In this document: positions 28,426 to 37,208 of the stretch, one piece after another
Numbering within the stretch: the stretch's first letter is position 1
Layout of the letters: every line of letters begins with the position of its first letter
Assembly: GCA_024638265.1 (NCBI GenBank)
Contig: JAHEKQ010000015.1
Span: 8,074-51,004, forward strand
Reading direction: 5' to 3'
Source of the DNA: Flammeovirgaceae bacterium
GTDB taxonomy: Bacteria > Bacteroidota > Bacteroidia > Cytophagales > Cyclobacteriaceae
Length of the DNA: 42,931 nucleotides
Notes under the pieces: model-generated
The model's input: the letters and a program-made list of their open reading frames with translations, nothing else
Told to the model about the DNA's origin: nothing
Database searches by the model: none
Program-made: the position numbers and the translations under genes

Positions 28426-30807
28426 ATGAGAAAATTTTTTGCAGGACTACTGATCCTGCTGGTGCTGATCATTGTATCAGGAGGGCTCTACCTGTATTCC
28501 TTCAAGCCGGATTACGGCGGAGAAGTGATCCTCAAAGGCTTGAATTCTGAAGTTGATATAATTTACGATCAGTACGGGGTTCCCCATATTTATGCCACAA
28601 ACGAGGAAGATGCATACTATGCCCTTGGCTATGTGCATGCTAAGGAGCGTCTCTTCCAAATGGAAATGATCAGGCGCGTTGCCACAGGCAGCTTATCAGA
28701 AATTGCAGGGTCGGAGTTCATCAGGGTCGATAAATTCTTCAGAACCCTGGGAATGGAAAAGATTGCAGATCAATCTGAAGCTATAGATTTCAATGAGGAC
28801 AATGCCATTGCCCGATCGGCTGATGCTTATACAAGGGGGATTAATGCTTTTATTTCCGAGAATGATAAACCTATTGAATTCGTCCTGATGGGAATACCCT
28901 TGAGGCCATTTGAACGAAAGGACATTTATTATACGGCAGGCTACCTCGCTCTGGGTTTTGCAGAGGGCTTCCGAACCGACCCACTACTTACTTATATCGA
29001 GACAAAATACGGGAAAGACTATCTCTACAGCTTCTCAATAGATTCCCGCAATGAATCGGAATACCTGGGCGTATTTCCACAGGAGGAATCATTGGCATTG
29101 ATTAGCGAAGAGATGCATGATGTTTTTGACCAGATCCCAATACCCTTATTTCACGGGAGTAACAGTTGGATAGTTGGCCCCGAAAAAACCGATTCTGATT
29201 ATCCCATCCTGACCAACGATACACATATTGGCTACAGTCAGCCGGCCGTATGGTTTGAAGCACACCTGGAATACCCCGGAATGAGCCTTTATGGTCATTT
29301 TGCAGCGGGATTTCCGTTCGCCATCCTTGGTCATACTCCCAATACAGCATGGGGAATGACGATGTTTGAAAACGATGACGCTGATTTTTATGTAATGGAA
29401 ACCCATCCGGACGATTCCACAAGGGTCTTGATCGACAGCGTCTGGGTTGAATCTGAATCCCGTTATGATACTATTACAGTCAAGGACAATGACAAGGTAA
29501 TATTTGCTATAGCTGAAACACCATGGGGTCCAATCATCAACAACAGCCTTGAAGCATTCCCCTCTACAGTCAAACAACCAGTAGCTGCCCATTGGACCTT
29601 TCTTCAGAGTCCCAGTCCACTGCTCAATGCAACATATAATCTGTCAGCAGCAAAGAATGTATATGAAATTGGGGAGGCTGCCAGCCTCGTGAAGGCCCCC
29701 GGTTTAAATATTATGGCTGCTGATACTGAGGGGAATTACGGTTGGTTTGCGGCGGCTATGCTCAACAAACGTGATGGGATTTCAAATTCAAAGGTGTTTT
29801 TGAATGCCAATTCACATAGTCCCCAGGGGTATTATGACAATAGTTATAATCCCAAGGCGGTTAATACGCCCTGGAATTATGTTTATTCCGCGAACAACCA
29901 ACCCGATACCACGAGGGGAATTTTTCATGCGGGTTATTACATGCCGGAAGACCGGGCCATTGAGATTCGTACATTCCTGGATTCAAAAGATAAGTTCAGC
30001 TTTGAGGAACTTCGGGATTTCCAACTCCATTCCACTTCTTCTAAATCTGCGGAGGTCGCGAAATTGATACTTGACATATACCGGAACGTTCAACTAACCG
30101 GTGAAGAGACGGATATGCTGGCACTCTTAAATGACTGGAACGGAACACAGGATAGAAACTCCCTGGCGTCTACGGTATATTATACGCTGCTTTCAGAAAT
30201 ATACCACCACTCCATGGCAGACGAGCTGGGAAGGAAGAAGCTGGATATGATGTCGCAGCTCGCGGTGTTTAAAAGGAGTCATCTTCGCTTCCTCCGGGAA
30301 TCGTCGAATCCCTGGTGGGACAATACTAAGACTGAAAAAATTGAAAAACGTTCGGATATTTTATCAGAGGCCATTAGTCATGCATATGAAAAGCTTAGTG
30401 AAAATCTCGGGGATAATATGGATCAATGGCAATGGAAAAAGATTCACAAGCTCACCCATCCTCATATTCTTGGATCGGTCGACCTGCTGGCTCCATACTT
30501 TAACGTAGGTCCTTTTGAAGTGGACGGCGGTGTGGAAACGGTGAATAACAGTATGATGGCCTTGACCCATGGTCCAAGGCTGGATGCCCGGGCCGGGGCT
30601 GCTATGAGACGGGTGATTGACATGGGAAATGTGGCAGGGGCAAACGGAATTCTTCCCACGGGTCAAAGCGGACATTTCCTAAGTCCGCACTACGATGACC
30701 AGGCACAAATGTATGCCAATGGAGAATTCCGTATCTTAATGACCAGAGAAGAGGATATTTTCAAGCTAGAAAAAAATCATTTGACACTTTTACCTGATGG
30801 AAGATAA
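28426..30807 (+). CDS. Penicillin-acylase family Ntn hydrolase (S45), membrane-anchored or exported
   Basis: A 793-residue precursor with an N-terminal hydrophobic segment (about 4-25) and the alpha-chain block DQYGVPHIYA. The autoproteolytic junction is HG-S245-NSW; Ser245 becomes the N-terminal nucleophile of the beta chain, followed by PILTNDTHIG and the GFPFAILGHT block. The enzyme would hydrolyse an amide such as a penicillin, acyl-homoserine lactone or other N-acyl compound in the periplasm; the family does not predict the substrate. It lies between the CHAT gene and the K+ channel gene, overlapping the latter by 11 bp. Confidence 0.92.
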   Translation: MRKFFAGLLILLVLIIVSGGLYLYSFKPDYGGEVILKGLNSEVDIIYDQYGVPHIYATNEEDAYYALGYVHAKERLFQMEMIRRVATGSLSEIAGSEFIRVDKFFRTLGMEKIADQSEAIDFNEDNAIARSADAYTRGINAFISENDKPIEFVLMGIPLRPFERKDIYYTAGYLALGFAEGFRTDPLLTYIETKYGKDYLYSFSIDSRNESEYLGVFPQEESLALISEEMHDVFDQIPIPLFHGSNSWIVGPEKTDSDYPILTNDTHIGYSQPAVWFEAHLEYPGMSLYGHFAAGFPFAILGHTPNTAWGMTMFENDDADFYVMETHPDDSTRVLIDSVWVESESRYDTITVKDNDKVIFAIAETPWGPIINNSLEAFPSTVKQPVAAHWTFLQSPSPLLNATYNLSAAKNVYEIGEAASLVKAPGLNIMAADTEGNYGWFAAAMLNKRDGISNSKVFLNANSHSPQGYYDNSYNPKAVNTPWNYVYSANNQPDTTRGIFHAGYYMPEDRAIEIRTFLDSKDKFSFEELRDFQLHSTSSKSAEVAKLILDIYRNVQLTGEETDMLALLNDWNGTQDRNSLASTVYYTLLSEIYHHSMADELGRKKLDMMSQLAVFKRSHLRFLRESSNPWWDNTKTEKIEKRSDILSEAISHAYEKLSENLGDNMDQWQWKKIHKLTHPHILGSVDLLAPYFNVGPFEVDGGVETVNNSMMALTHGPRLDARAGAAMRRVIDMGNVAGANGILPTGQSGHFLSPHYDDQAQMYANGEFRILMTREEDIFKLEKNHLTLLPDGR

Positions 30808-31636
30808 ACCGTTAGCCAAATGGCGCGAGGATCTTGGCAATGTGATCTTTGGCGTCGATACATTTTCGGGCCGATTGTTTGACGTTTTATTGCTCCTGGC
30901 TATTGTCTTAAGTGTTGTAGCAGTAATGCTGGAAAGTGTGGTACCCATTGCGGAAGAATATGGGCTTTACCTGCACATTGCTGAATGGTTTTTTACCATC
31001 CTCTTTACCTTTGAGTATGCTGCCCGGCTAATCGTTGCAAGAAAACCAACGAAATATGCCCGGAGTTTTTTCGGGCTTGTCGATTTACTCTCAATTCTAC
31101 CCACGTACCTTAGTTTGGTCTTTTCCGGTGCTCAAATGCTACTTGTCATCCGAAGTATCAGGCTATTGAGGATTTTCAGGATTCTAAAACTGGTTCGGTT
31201 CCTGGGGGAAGCCAGTCAGCTCATGGAAGCGTTGCGGTCGAGCCGTGCTAAGATTACGGTCTTCATTGGAGGAGTATTTATTCTCGTGGTAGTCATGGGT
31301 TCTCTAATGTACCTCATTGAAGGAGGAGATAATGGATTCACCAGTATTCCCAGGAGTATCTACTGGGCCATTGTCACACTGACTACCGTTGGTTACGGGG
31401 ACATTGCCCCGCAGACCGTTCTCGGTCAATTCGTTGCCAGTGGCATCATGATCCTCGGTTATGGAATCATAGCTGTGCCCACGGGAATTGTTACCTCTGA
31501 AATGACCAAGGCCAAGTATAAAGTGAAGCACACTGAAGTCTACTGCCCTGGCTGCAATAATCGCGATCATGATAAGAATGCTGACTATTGTAAGATCTGT
31601 GGTACTTCTCTAGATAGAATTAATAATTCAGATTAG
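30797..31636 (+). CDS. Voltage-gated K+ channel (Kv-type, six helices) with C-terminal zinc ribbon
   Basis: A 279-residue ion channel subunit. A voltage-sensor domain (S1-S4, about 25-135) has positive residues every third place in S4 (R119, R122, R125, R128, K131, R134); the pore has the selectivity filter TTVGYGD (196-202). The C-terminal tail carries C250-x2-C253 and C265-x2-C268, a small zinc-ribbon pattern. It probably forms a K+-selective tetramer in the inner membrane. It overlaps the penicillin-acylase gene by 11 bp. Confidence 0.93.
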   Translation: MEDKPLAKWREDLGNVIFGVDTFSGRLFDVLLLLAIVLSVVAVMLESVVPIAEEYGLYLHIAEWFFTILFTFEYAARLIVARKPTKYARSFFGLVDLLSILPTYLSLVFSGAQMLLVIRSIRLLRIFRILKLVRFLGEASQLMEALRSSRAKITVFIGGVFILVVVMGSLMYLIEGGDNGFTSIPRSIYWAIVTLTTVGYGDIAPQTVLGQFVASGIMILGYGIIAVPTGIVTSEMTKAKYKVKHTEVYCPGCNNRDHDKNADYCKICGTSLDRINNSD

Positions 31637-31689
31637 TGAGAGGGGATAAGGGGACGGGGGGACGAGGAGATGGTAGATGATAGATGTTA

Positions 31690-31707
31690 ATTGAACGTTT
31701 GTTCAAT
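31690..31707. promoter_or_regulatory. Palindrome 1 of a four-site operator array (TetR style)
   Basis: ATTGAACGTTTGTTCAAT: inverted half-sites ATTGAAC and GTTCAAT. The first of four similar 18-bp sites upstream of the YccF gene; its start lies 34 bp before that of site 2. Confidence 0.7.
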
Positions 31708-31723
31708 TTTTTTTATGTCCCAG

Positions 31724-31741
31724 ATTGAACATTTGTTCAAT
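31724..31741. promoter_or_regulatory. Palindrome 2 of the operator array
   Basis: ATTGAACATTTGTTCAAT, differing from site 1 by one base. It directly abuts site 3 with no spacer. Confidence 0.7.
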
Positions 31742-31759
31742 ATTGAACGATCGTTCAAT
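31742..31759. promoter_or_regulatory. Palindrome 3 of the operator array, perfect 18-bp palindrome
   Basis: ATTGAACGATCGTTCAAT is a perfect palindrome and probably the strongest site. Such symmetric TGAAC/GTTCA half-sites are a common form of TetR-family operator; no TetR gene lies in the window. Confidence 0.75.
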
Positions 31760-31774
31760 TGTTGAATTGAAAAT

Positions 31775-31792
31775 CTTGAACAATCGCTCAAG
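31775..31792. promoter_or_regulatory. Palindrome 4 of the operator array
   Basis: CTTGAACAATCGCTCAAG, a weaker relative with half-sites CTTGAAC and GCTCAAG, starting 33 bp after site 3 and ending 60 bp before the YccF start codon. Confidence 0.6.
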
Positions 31793-31852
31793 ATAACTTC
31801 TTTTGTTGCTTCCCGTAAACCAAGAATAAATCAATCAACCAAGCTTGAATTT

Positions 31853-32225
31853 ATGAACACTATCGGCAACCTGTTGTGGTTTATCCTGGGGGGATTTCTC
31901 ATTTTCCTTATATACCTGTTTGGATCTTTGGTACTGATTATAACCATTATCGGGATCCCCTTTGGTATTCAGACCTTGAAGCTTTCAACCCTGGCACTAT
32001 TTCCTTTTGGAAAGACCGTGGTCGCCGGAGAGAGGGCTTCCGGTTGTCTCTATCTTATCATGAATATTATATGGATCCTGGTCGCAGGTATCGAGCTGGC
32101 CATCGTACACTTGGTCCTCGCGTTTTTCTGCTTCATCACCATTATTGGCATCCCTTTTGCCCGCCAACATATCAAATTGGCAGCCTTAGCGCTGGTGCCA
32201 TTTGGGCATGATATTGTAGAGCGGC

Positions 32226-32230
<5 letters not shown>
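31853..32230 (+). CDS. YccF-domain inner-membrane protein
   Basis: A 125-residue integral membrane protein made of two similar halves, each with a hydrophobic helix followed by an IIGIPFG/ IIGIPFA segment and an LALFPFGK / LALVPFGHD turn, the hallmark of the YccF domain. Function is unknown. Upstream, in the 216 bp after the K+ channel gene, is the four-palindrome operator array, so expression is probably controlled by a TetR-type repressor. The stop codon TAG lies inside the first unit of the following tandem repeat. Confidence 0.9.
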
Positions 32231-32284
<54 letters not shown>

Positions 32285-32336
32285 GGGTAGGAATCAATAT
32301 TATTATCTCACTGCACCGTTAGTTGTTAGTTAATCG

Positions 32337-34778
32337 CTAATCACACTTACAATACTCCTTCTCCAGCGAGCCATAAGGGATCATTCCATATTTACCCGTG
32401 AAGAGGTCACACCATTCTGATCCTTTGTATTGGCGAACAAGGGAAATGAATTGGGGATCGTGGTAATAGGCCAGTCGGAGGTATAATTCCAATAACTCAC
32501 TGGTTGGCTCACGTTCCCTGGCCACACGGTTCAGGAGTTGGTAGGCGGCATTGGATCCGTCACGAGAAAGGTATAGCTTGTTCAGTAACACAAACTGGTT
32601 TGCCACTTTTAGCAGATATTCATCTTCCATTTCCAAAGCCACAGTATTGAAATAATTCTTGAGGTGATTGAAGGACCGTACAAACTGGGCATTATACTTA
32701 CCCTCCAGGTACCCGATATTCTGGAAGTGGTGCAAAGTCTTCAGATTGAAATCGAGATTTATCTGGTCGAGTTGATTAGCACAAAGCCGGCTTGAGAGTG
32801 AGTTTAACCTGGTCATTTGCCGCATCATTACCTCGCGGTCTACATCGGGATCATAATAAGTGCCTGATTGCACTTCCCATCCGTTCACATTCACCGACAG
32901 GAATTGAAACAGATCAAACGCCAGGATCTGGTCGGACCGGTATACATATCTCAGGATATCCTCATCAGATTCCAAAACAATCTTTTTGAGTAATAGATAA
33001 TATCGCGGGTAGTGGTCCAAGAAAGGCAGACCCTGTAAAGATGCCGTTTGGCCGGCTCCCTCTTCCTTCCATTTTTCCAGCATGTAAAGGTGATGCAAGG
33101 TCAAGGGATAATAAAGGGGGATATCAGGATAATGAAATAGTTCAAGCATACTTATGGGCAACCTGCCTTCTTTCACCAAGGTAAAGGTCAAGTCATGAAC
33201 GTCTACCATACGTGTAATAACATCCTTATTCAAGGCCATACCCGCATACCATGGTTCACGTCTACTGTGCGCTTCATACATATTTTTAAACAATGAATGT
33301 GCATCTCGTATAACTGATTCTATGGGAAACACCTGGCTGAATTTCCCATTATGATAATCCTCCCTGGCCTTGTAGAACTGGACCCAAGTCAAATATTCCG
33401 ACTTTGGGATATCTCGATTAATCTCTTCCCTGGTAAAGATGCCCCTTTCGACCAAACCATCGAGGTAATTTAGTATTCCGTGAACCCTGGGCCTGGCATC
33501 AAAGCCCGCCCTCTGTTTATTTAATTCTATCCAGATCGCATGGCGAATATCCCGGAAAGCAAAGGTGACTTTCTCTGAATTTGAAAGCCTCTTTGAAAGC
33601 AGGATGGTCAATTTTGCCTTGCGCTGGGCTGCTAAAAGAGGTTCCAGACGAATCTGCAATGAATCCTTCTCTAATTCCCCTTTGATCTCATCTTCACTAA
33701 GGCTGTCAAGCCAACCATGAGGTGAGTCCTGCAACTGCTCACGAAATAATTCCCAATTTTCTGTGGTGATTATAGTGTCCATGATGATTTTCTCATCATT
33801 ATATTTTTCCAACACATCCAGTAAAATGGAAGCACGTCGTTCCTGCAATTTCCTGTTGTTCTCGAAAGATCCTTCAATAGAAGCATAACCCTCTACCCTG
33901 GCCTTCATTATTGATAAACTATCCCTCCTGAGCAGATCAATAATAGGTTGAATACTCTGCGTCGAATAGTCCGCACTGTTCTTGGCAAAATTCAGCTGAT
34001 AGGTTCTCGAAATGTAGTTTTCAGGCCGTGGAATATAGAATAAGGGATTAATCCATTCAACAGTACCCGTAAGCTTTTTGAATGTGGTCCTTCGGTCAAA
34101 GGGTACACATTCCTTTCGTTGCAGGGCAATAAACCGATCGGCCTTTTTACCGGTGATGGTATCAAACCGTATGGTCAGTAGCTTTTTCTTCTTCTTGATG
34201 AAATCAAAACTCAGCTCGTCCGACTGCCAACGTTCATCCATGGGAATTCCCAAAAGGGCCCAGCTCATATCTTCCAAACCCCGTAATCCCGTTTTGCCCT
34301 TCAGATATTTCCTGAAGAGCCGATTTTGCTCCCTTAAATACCCATCCATATAATCCCGTCCGTAGTCCTCTACCTGATCTGAAACGCTCTCATAACGTTG
34401 AATAGCAAATTGATTGATGAAGTTGTTCCTGATATACTTGTACCTGACCAGGGAGTCCTGTACCAGGAGGTTTTCCCCACAATCATCTGAAAAAGTGTAA
34501 GCCATAGCGCGGATACCGTCTTTCTTCTTCTTACGGAGAATCTTGCCTATTGCCCCCGGGGTTCCGGGTGCAAAGACCAGGTGAGGCGGGTCTGCCAGGC
34601 TATCGATTTGAACTGAATATCCCGCTTGAGAAAGTATTGAGGCTGCCCGGCGTGCCTGGGGATCCTGGAGGTCGAGGTAGATTCCCCAGATCATTACCTC
34701 GTCTTCTGCCAATTGCGCCATTCCATTAAAGGCCCAGAGTAGCAGTAAAAAACCTAACATCATCCTCATTACTGGCAT
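32337..34778 (-). CDS. Large exported protein with an internal OmpA-like segment, function unknown
   Basis: An 813-residue protein I cannot assign to a named family. A signal peptide is clear (LGFLLLLWAFNGMAQ, about residues 8-22). Residues about 258-326 resemble the OmpA C-terminal peptidoglycan-binding domain: a beta strand (YQLNFAKNSADYST), then VEGYASIEGSFENN and RKLQERRA in place of the usual GHTD-G-N-LS-RA pattern. The rest (about 330-810) is mostly predicted helix, with no catalytic motif I recognise. It is probably periplasmic and may bind the cell wall. Several methionines cluster at the start (MPVMRMM); I kept the first. It has its own gap upstream, with a terminator for the preceding gene. 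Confidence 0.75.
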   Translation of the reverse strand: MPVMRMMLGFLLLLWAFNGMAQLAEDEVMIWGIYLDLQDPQARRAASILSQAGYSVQIDSLADPPHLVFAPGTPGAIGKILRKKKKDGIRAMAYTFSDDCGENLLVQDSLVRYKYIRNNFINQFAIQRYESVSDQVEDYGRDYMDGYLREQNRLFRKYLKGKTGLRGLEDMSWALLGIPMDERWQSDELSFDFIKKKKKLLTIRFDTITGKKADRFIALQRKECVPFDRRTTFKKLTGTVEWINPLFYIPRPENYISRTYQLNFAKNSADYSTQSIQPIIDLLRRDSLSIMKARVEGYASIEGSFENNRKLQERRASILLDVLEKYNDEKIIMDTIITTENWELFREQLQDSPHGWLDSLSEDEIKGELEKDSLQIRLEPLLAAQRKAKLTILLSKRLSNSEKVTFAFRDIRHAIWIELNKQRAGFDARPRVHGILNYLDGLVERGIFTREEINRDIPKSEYLTWVQFYKAREDYHNGKFSQVFPIESVIRDAHSLFKNMYEAHSRREPWYAGMALNKDVITRMVDVHDLTFTLVKEGRLPISMLELFHYPDIPLYYPLTLHHLYMLEKWKEEGAGQTASLQGLPFLDHYPRYYLLLKKIVLESDEDILRYVYRSDQILAFDLFQFLSVNVNGWEVQSGTYYDPDVDREVMMRQMTRLNSLSSRLCANQLDQINLDFNLKTLHHFQNIGYLEGKYNAQFVRSFNHLKNYFNTVALEMEDEYLLKVANQFVLLNKLYLSRDGSNAAYQLLNRVAREREPTSELLELYLRLAYYHDPQFISLVRQYKGSEWCDLFTGKYGMIPYGSLEKEYCKCD

Positions 34779-34813
34779 AATGTGAAAATAGCGAAAAGGT
34801 ACGACTTGGGAGA

Positions 34814-34853
34814 GGGTTGATGGGTGGATGGGTTGATGGGTTGATGGGTTGGA
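34814..34853. repeat. Tandem octamer array, five units of GGGTTGAT
   Basis: Five 8-bp units; three are exact GGGTTGAT, one reads GGGTGGAT and the last GGGTTGGA. It lies just upstream of the gene starting at 34778 and downstream of the terminator at 34887-34914. It is strongly G/T-rich on the + strand. Confidence 0.9.
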
Positions 34854-34886
34854 GGTTGCGGGTTAGGTTTCGGGAGGGTTGGGTAA

Positions 34887-34914
34887 TAAAAAAGCCCCGA
34901 CTCACATCGGGGCT
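34887..34914 (-). terminator. Rho-independent terminator for the beta-barrel operon
   Basis: Perfect 8-bp stem, AGCCCCGA and TCGGGGCT, with a 6-base loop (34901-34906). On the minus strand the stem is followed by a run of six T, so it would end transcripts coming from the gene at 34938-35663, whose stop is 24 bp upstream. Confidence 0.85.
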
Positions 34915-34937
34915 AAGATTTATCAACCTTATATTCC

Positions 34938-35663
34938 CTAGTCGAAATCAAAAATGGAGACTCCAACGCTAAAGGCATTCAATTCAGGACCTCGGCCGGC
35001 GACGAACAGGTTGTTCAGGTCGTAGTTGGCAAACAGGTCCACGTCCCTGAATCCCAACCGGAACCTCACGCCATACCTGAGGTTTTCCACAAAGTAGTTT
35101 CCCCGATCCTTATCCTTAAAGCTTTGATTGTTTTTGTTGTATTTCACTTTAGTATAGCTACCCAATCGGTATCCACCATAAACTCCCGCTCCGATTCGGA
35201 AACTGTTTTTTCGGTGACCAAACCGGAACATGGGCACCATACTGGCATTGATGTAGGAAACCACCAGCTTACTTTTCTCGGGAGCAACTTCACTGTCTGG
35301 ATTTTGAACAAAGGAAATCTGGCCTGGATCACGCAATACCAAAACCCCCGGGTCCTGGAATTTAAAATTGTACCAGGAGATATCTCCTCCCCAGTCCAGC
35401 CAGAGCGGTCCAAGCACCTTGGTGCTGTTGATGGAGCCCAATGCCACGTACCACGAACCAAAGGGTTTGATGGTATAGAGTTCCCCGGTCTGATCGGGAA
35501 ACTGTCCGTCAGTGACATAATTATTCATACCCAGATCAATCTTAAAATCATTGATGGTGTGACTTGACCTTCGTCGCTTTTTGTCTTCATCGTCCTGGGC
35601 TGTCGCCTGGAATCCTGTTAAGATTATTCCGCTTATCAGAAATAGGGTAAATAGTCGTTTCAT
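34938..35663 (-). CDS. Outer-membrane beta-barrel protein, paralogue B of the sigma-factor operon
   Basis: A 241-residue protein with a signal peptide (1-22), a short charged segment DDEDKKRRRSSH after the cleavage site and then alternating beta-strand sequence to the end (FRIGAGVYGGYRLGSYTKV, YGVRFRLGFRDVDLFANYD, final FSVGVSIFDFD), typical of an 8-10 stranded outer-membrane barrel. It is a clear paralogue of the adjacent upstream gene: NNYVTDGQFPD / YTIKPFGS / LGPLWLDWGGD match NYLTADGKFPD / YTLKPFNS / LGPLHLQWGGN. It is the last gene of the ECF sigma operon, with a terminator downstream. No specific function is known to me. Confidence 0.85.
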   Translation of the reverse strand: MKRLFTLFLISGIILTGFQATAQDDEDKKRRRSSHTINDFKIDLGMNNYVTDGQFPDQTGELYTIKPFGSWYVALGSINSTKVLGPLWLDWGGDISWYNFKFQDPGVLVLRDPGQISFVQNPDSEVAPEKSKLVVSYINASMVPMFRFGHRKNSFRIGAGVYGGYRLGSYTKVKYNKNNQSFKDKDRGNYFVENLRYGVRFRLGFRDVDLFANYDLNNLFVAGRGPELNAFSVGVSIFDFD

Positions 35664-35691
35664 TATTTTCGAGTTTTTTGTTTAATGCTTT

Positions 35692-36462
35692 TTAAAATAT
35701 TATTCCGAATCCAAAAGGGGTGAGTTCAGGGCCCCGGTTCTCCTGGTATAAGGTCGACATGTCATAGGTGAAGAAGAGGTCGGTGCTCTTCCAGCCAATT
35801 TGTGCCCGGACACCATACTTCAGGTTATTGATATAGAAGTCAGATCGATTTTTGTCTTTCTGGTTCCTACCATCATTAAAGACCACTTTGGTCCTGCTAC
35901 CAATCCTGTATCCTCCATAAACACCGGCTCCGAAACGGAAACCCCCATCAGAACTTCGTGGGTCTGTATGAATCATCGGAATGATCATGGCATTGAGGTA
36001 GGTAGTCTTGAGCTTACTCTTTTTATAGCTCTGATACCCGTTCGAATCGAATGAAAACTCCACTCCATCTACACCTTTGATCATCCTCGCACGAGGGTCC
36101 TGGAATTTTACCACATACGTGGTTACATTTCCTCCCCACTGCAGGTGCAAAGGGCCCAGAATTCGCGTTTCATTTAAGGCAGTTAATCCAACTGAAACAC
36201 TGTTAAACGGTTTAAGGGTATATATCTCATTGGTAGCATCGGGAAACTTCCCATCGGCTGTCAGGTAATTGGTTAACCCGAATTCGAAGTTTACCATATT
36301 CTTACTTCGATTTCTCTTAGACCTTTCCCGCTCCTCGTCATCACGTTCTTCGTTTTCCTGTTCAATGTCATCCGAATCTGCATCCTGGGCAAGGGCAGTG
36401 ACCGGCCAGATGAACACCGTCAGAATTATCACTAAAAGTATTTTTTCAATCCTTTTCATCAA
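35692..36462 (-). CDS. Outer-membrane beta-barrel protein, paralogue A of the sigma-factor operon
   Basis: A 256-residue protein: signal peptide ending near ALAQ, an unusually charged stretch rich in Glu, Asp and Arg (about residues 28-55), then beta-strand sequence with FRFGAGVYGGYRIGSRTKV and a C-terminal PFGFGIIF strand. It is paralogous to the next gene, probably from a tandem duplication. It overlaps the anti-sigma-like gene by 4 bp, which ties its expression to the sigma/anti-sigma pair. Confidence 0.85.
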   Translation of the reverse strand: MMKRIEKILLVIILTVFIWPVTALAQDADSDDIEQENEERDDEERERSKRNRSKNMVNFEFGLTNYLTADGKFPDATNEIYTLKPFNSVSVGLTALNETRILGPLHLQWGGNVTTYVVKFQDPRARMIKGVDGVEFSFDSNGYQSYKKSKLKTTYLNAMIIPMIHTDPRSSDGGFRFGAGVYGGYRIGSRTKVVFNDGRNQKDKNRSDFYINNLKYGVRAQIGWKSTDLFFTYDMSTLYQENRGPELTPFGFGIIF

Positions 36463-37208
36463 TCCTCTATATCTTCTGGTTTCACTTCATTTTTCTTTCG
36501 GCCAAATGTCAGCAGGTCATTTTTTGCTTCCCTTAGAGCACTCCACCCTTTGTTATCATTCTTGAAATCCTTTGCCAGTTCGATCACCTTTTGCAGGTTG
36601 ATCCCCCGCTCAGACTCCTCTTTTTCAAAAGTGGGTTGTTCCAACTTAATAGGGTTGGCATTGAATGCTACGGGAGAAATCCCAGGATTAGTCTGCACTC
36701 CCGCTATGGCATTGAGTTTAGTGAGGTCCATTGCCTGTTCCTGGTTAACTGATTCTTTGGGCGTTCCTTCATTGGCAGCTTGTATATTGTCAGCTAGTAC
36801 CGGGGTGCTTACTGTAGGAGTACTTTCCTTTTTCTGAGTGCTTCCTGTCTTTTGCCTAGTTTGCTCAGTTTCCTCTGATTGAGGCACCCTCTCCTCTTCT
36901 ATCCCGGTTTGAGTAGCTTTATCAACCTCAGCAAGTGTTTGAATATCTTTGCTTTGTGGTTGTTCAGTATTCTGATTTTCCCCGGTTTCTTCAGCCGTCA
37001 TTTCCGGGGCTTTTGTATCGGGGAGGAAAATGATAAATAAGATCAGGGCAATAAGTAAAATACTTGCTGCAATTCCGACATAGAATCTCCAGGTAACTTT
37101 ATCCGACTGGATATTGCCTTCGACCTTTGCCCAGGCTGATTCCGGGACTGGTGTCCCATGTGATTCAAGTTTCTTTCTGAATAAATTATCTACTTCGCGC
37201 TCCCTCAT
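36459..37208 (-). CDS. Single-pass membrane protein, probable anti-sigma factor
   Basis: A 249-residue protein: a short cytoplasmic N-terminus (LFRKKLESHGTPVPESAWAKVE, about 9-30, the form I associate with Bacteroidota proteins next to ECF sigma genes), one transmembrane helix (about 43-64), a long low-complexity Thr/Glu/Gln-rich periplasmic linker (about 70-180) and a conserved-looking tail LREAKNDLLTFGRKK. It overlaps the sigma gene by 4 bp upstream and paralogue A by 4 bp downstream. Anti-sigma function is inferred from layout and architecture; there is no zinc motif of the ZAS type. Confidence 0.7.
   Translation of the reverse strand: MREREVDNLFRKKLESHGTPVPESAWAKVEGNIQSDKVTWRFYVGIAASILLIALILFIIFLPDTKAPEMTAEETGENQNTEQPQSKDIQTLAEVDKATQTGIEEERVPQSEETEQTRQKTGSTQKKESTPTVSTPVLADNIQAANEGTPKESVNQEQAMDLTKLNAIAGVQTNPGISPVAFNANPIKLEQPTFEKEESERGINLQKVIELAKDFKNDNKGWSALREAKNDLLTFGRKKNEVKPEDIED

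Noticed and set aside
28426-31636. CHAT protein, amidase and ion channel as a defence island
   Set aside because: CHAT and channel-like proteins occur in defence systems, but here the CHAT protein and amidase are exported and the channel is a full Kv type; there is no nuclease, reverse transcriptase, integrase or phage-related neighbour.
31637-31689. Purine-rich stretch after the K+ channel gene as a terminator
   Set aside because: G-rich runs are present, but I found no stem followed by a T-run.
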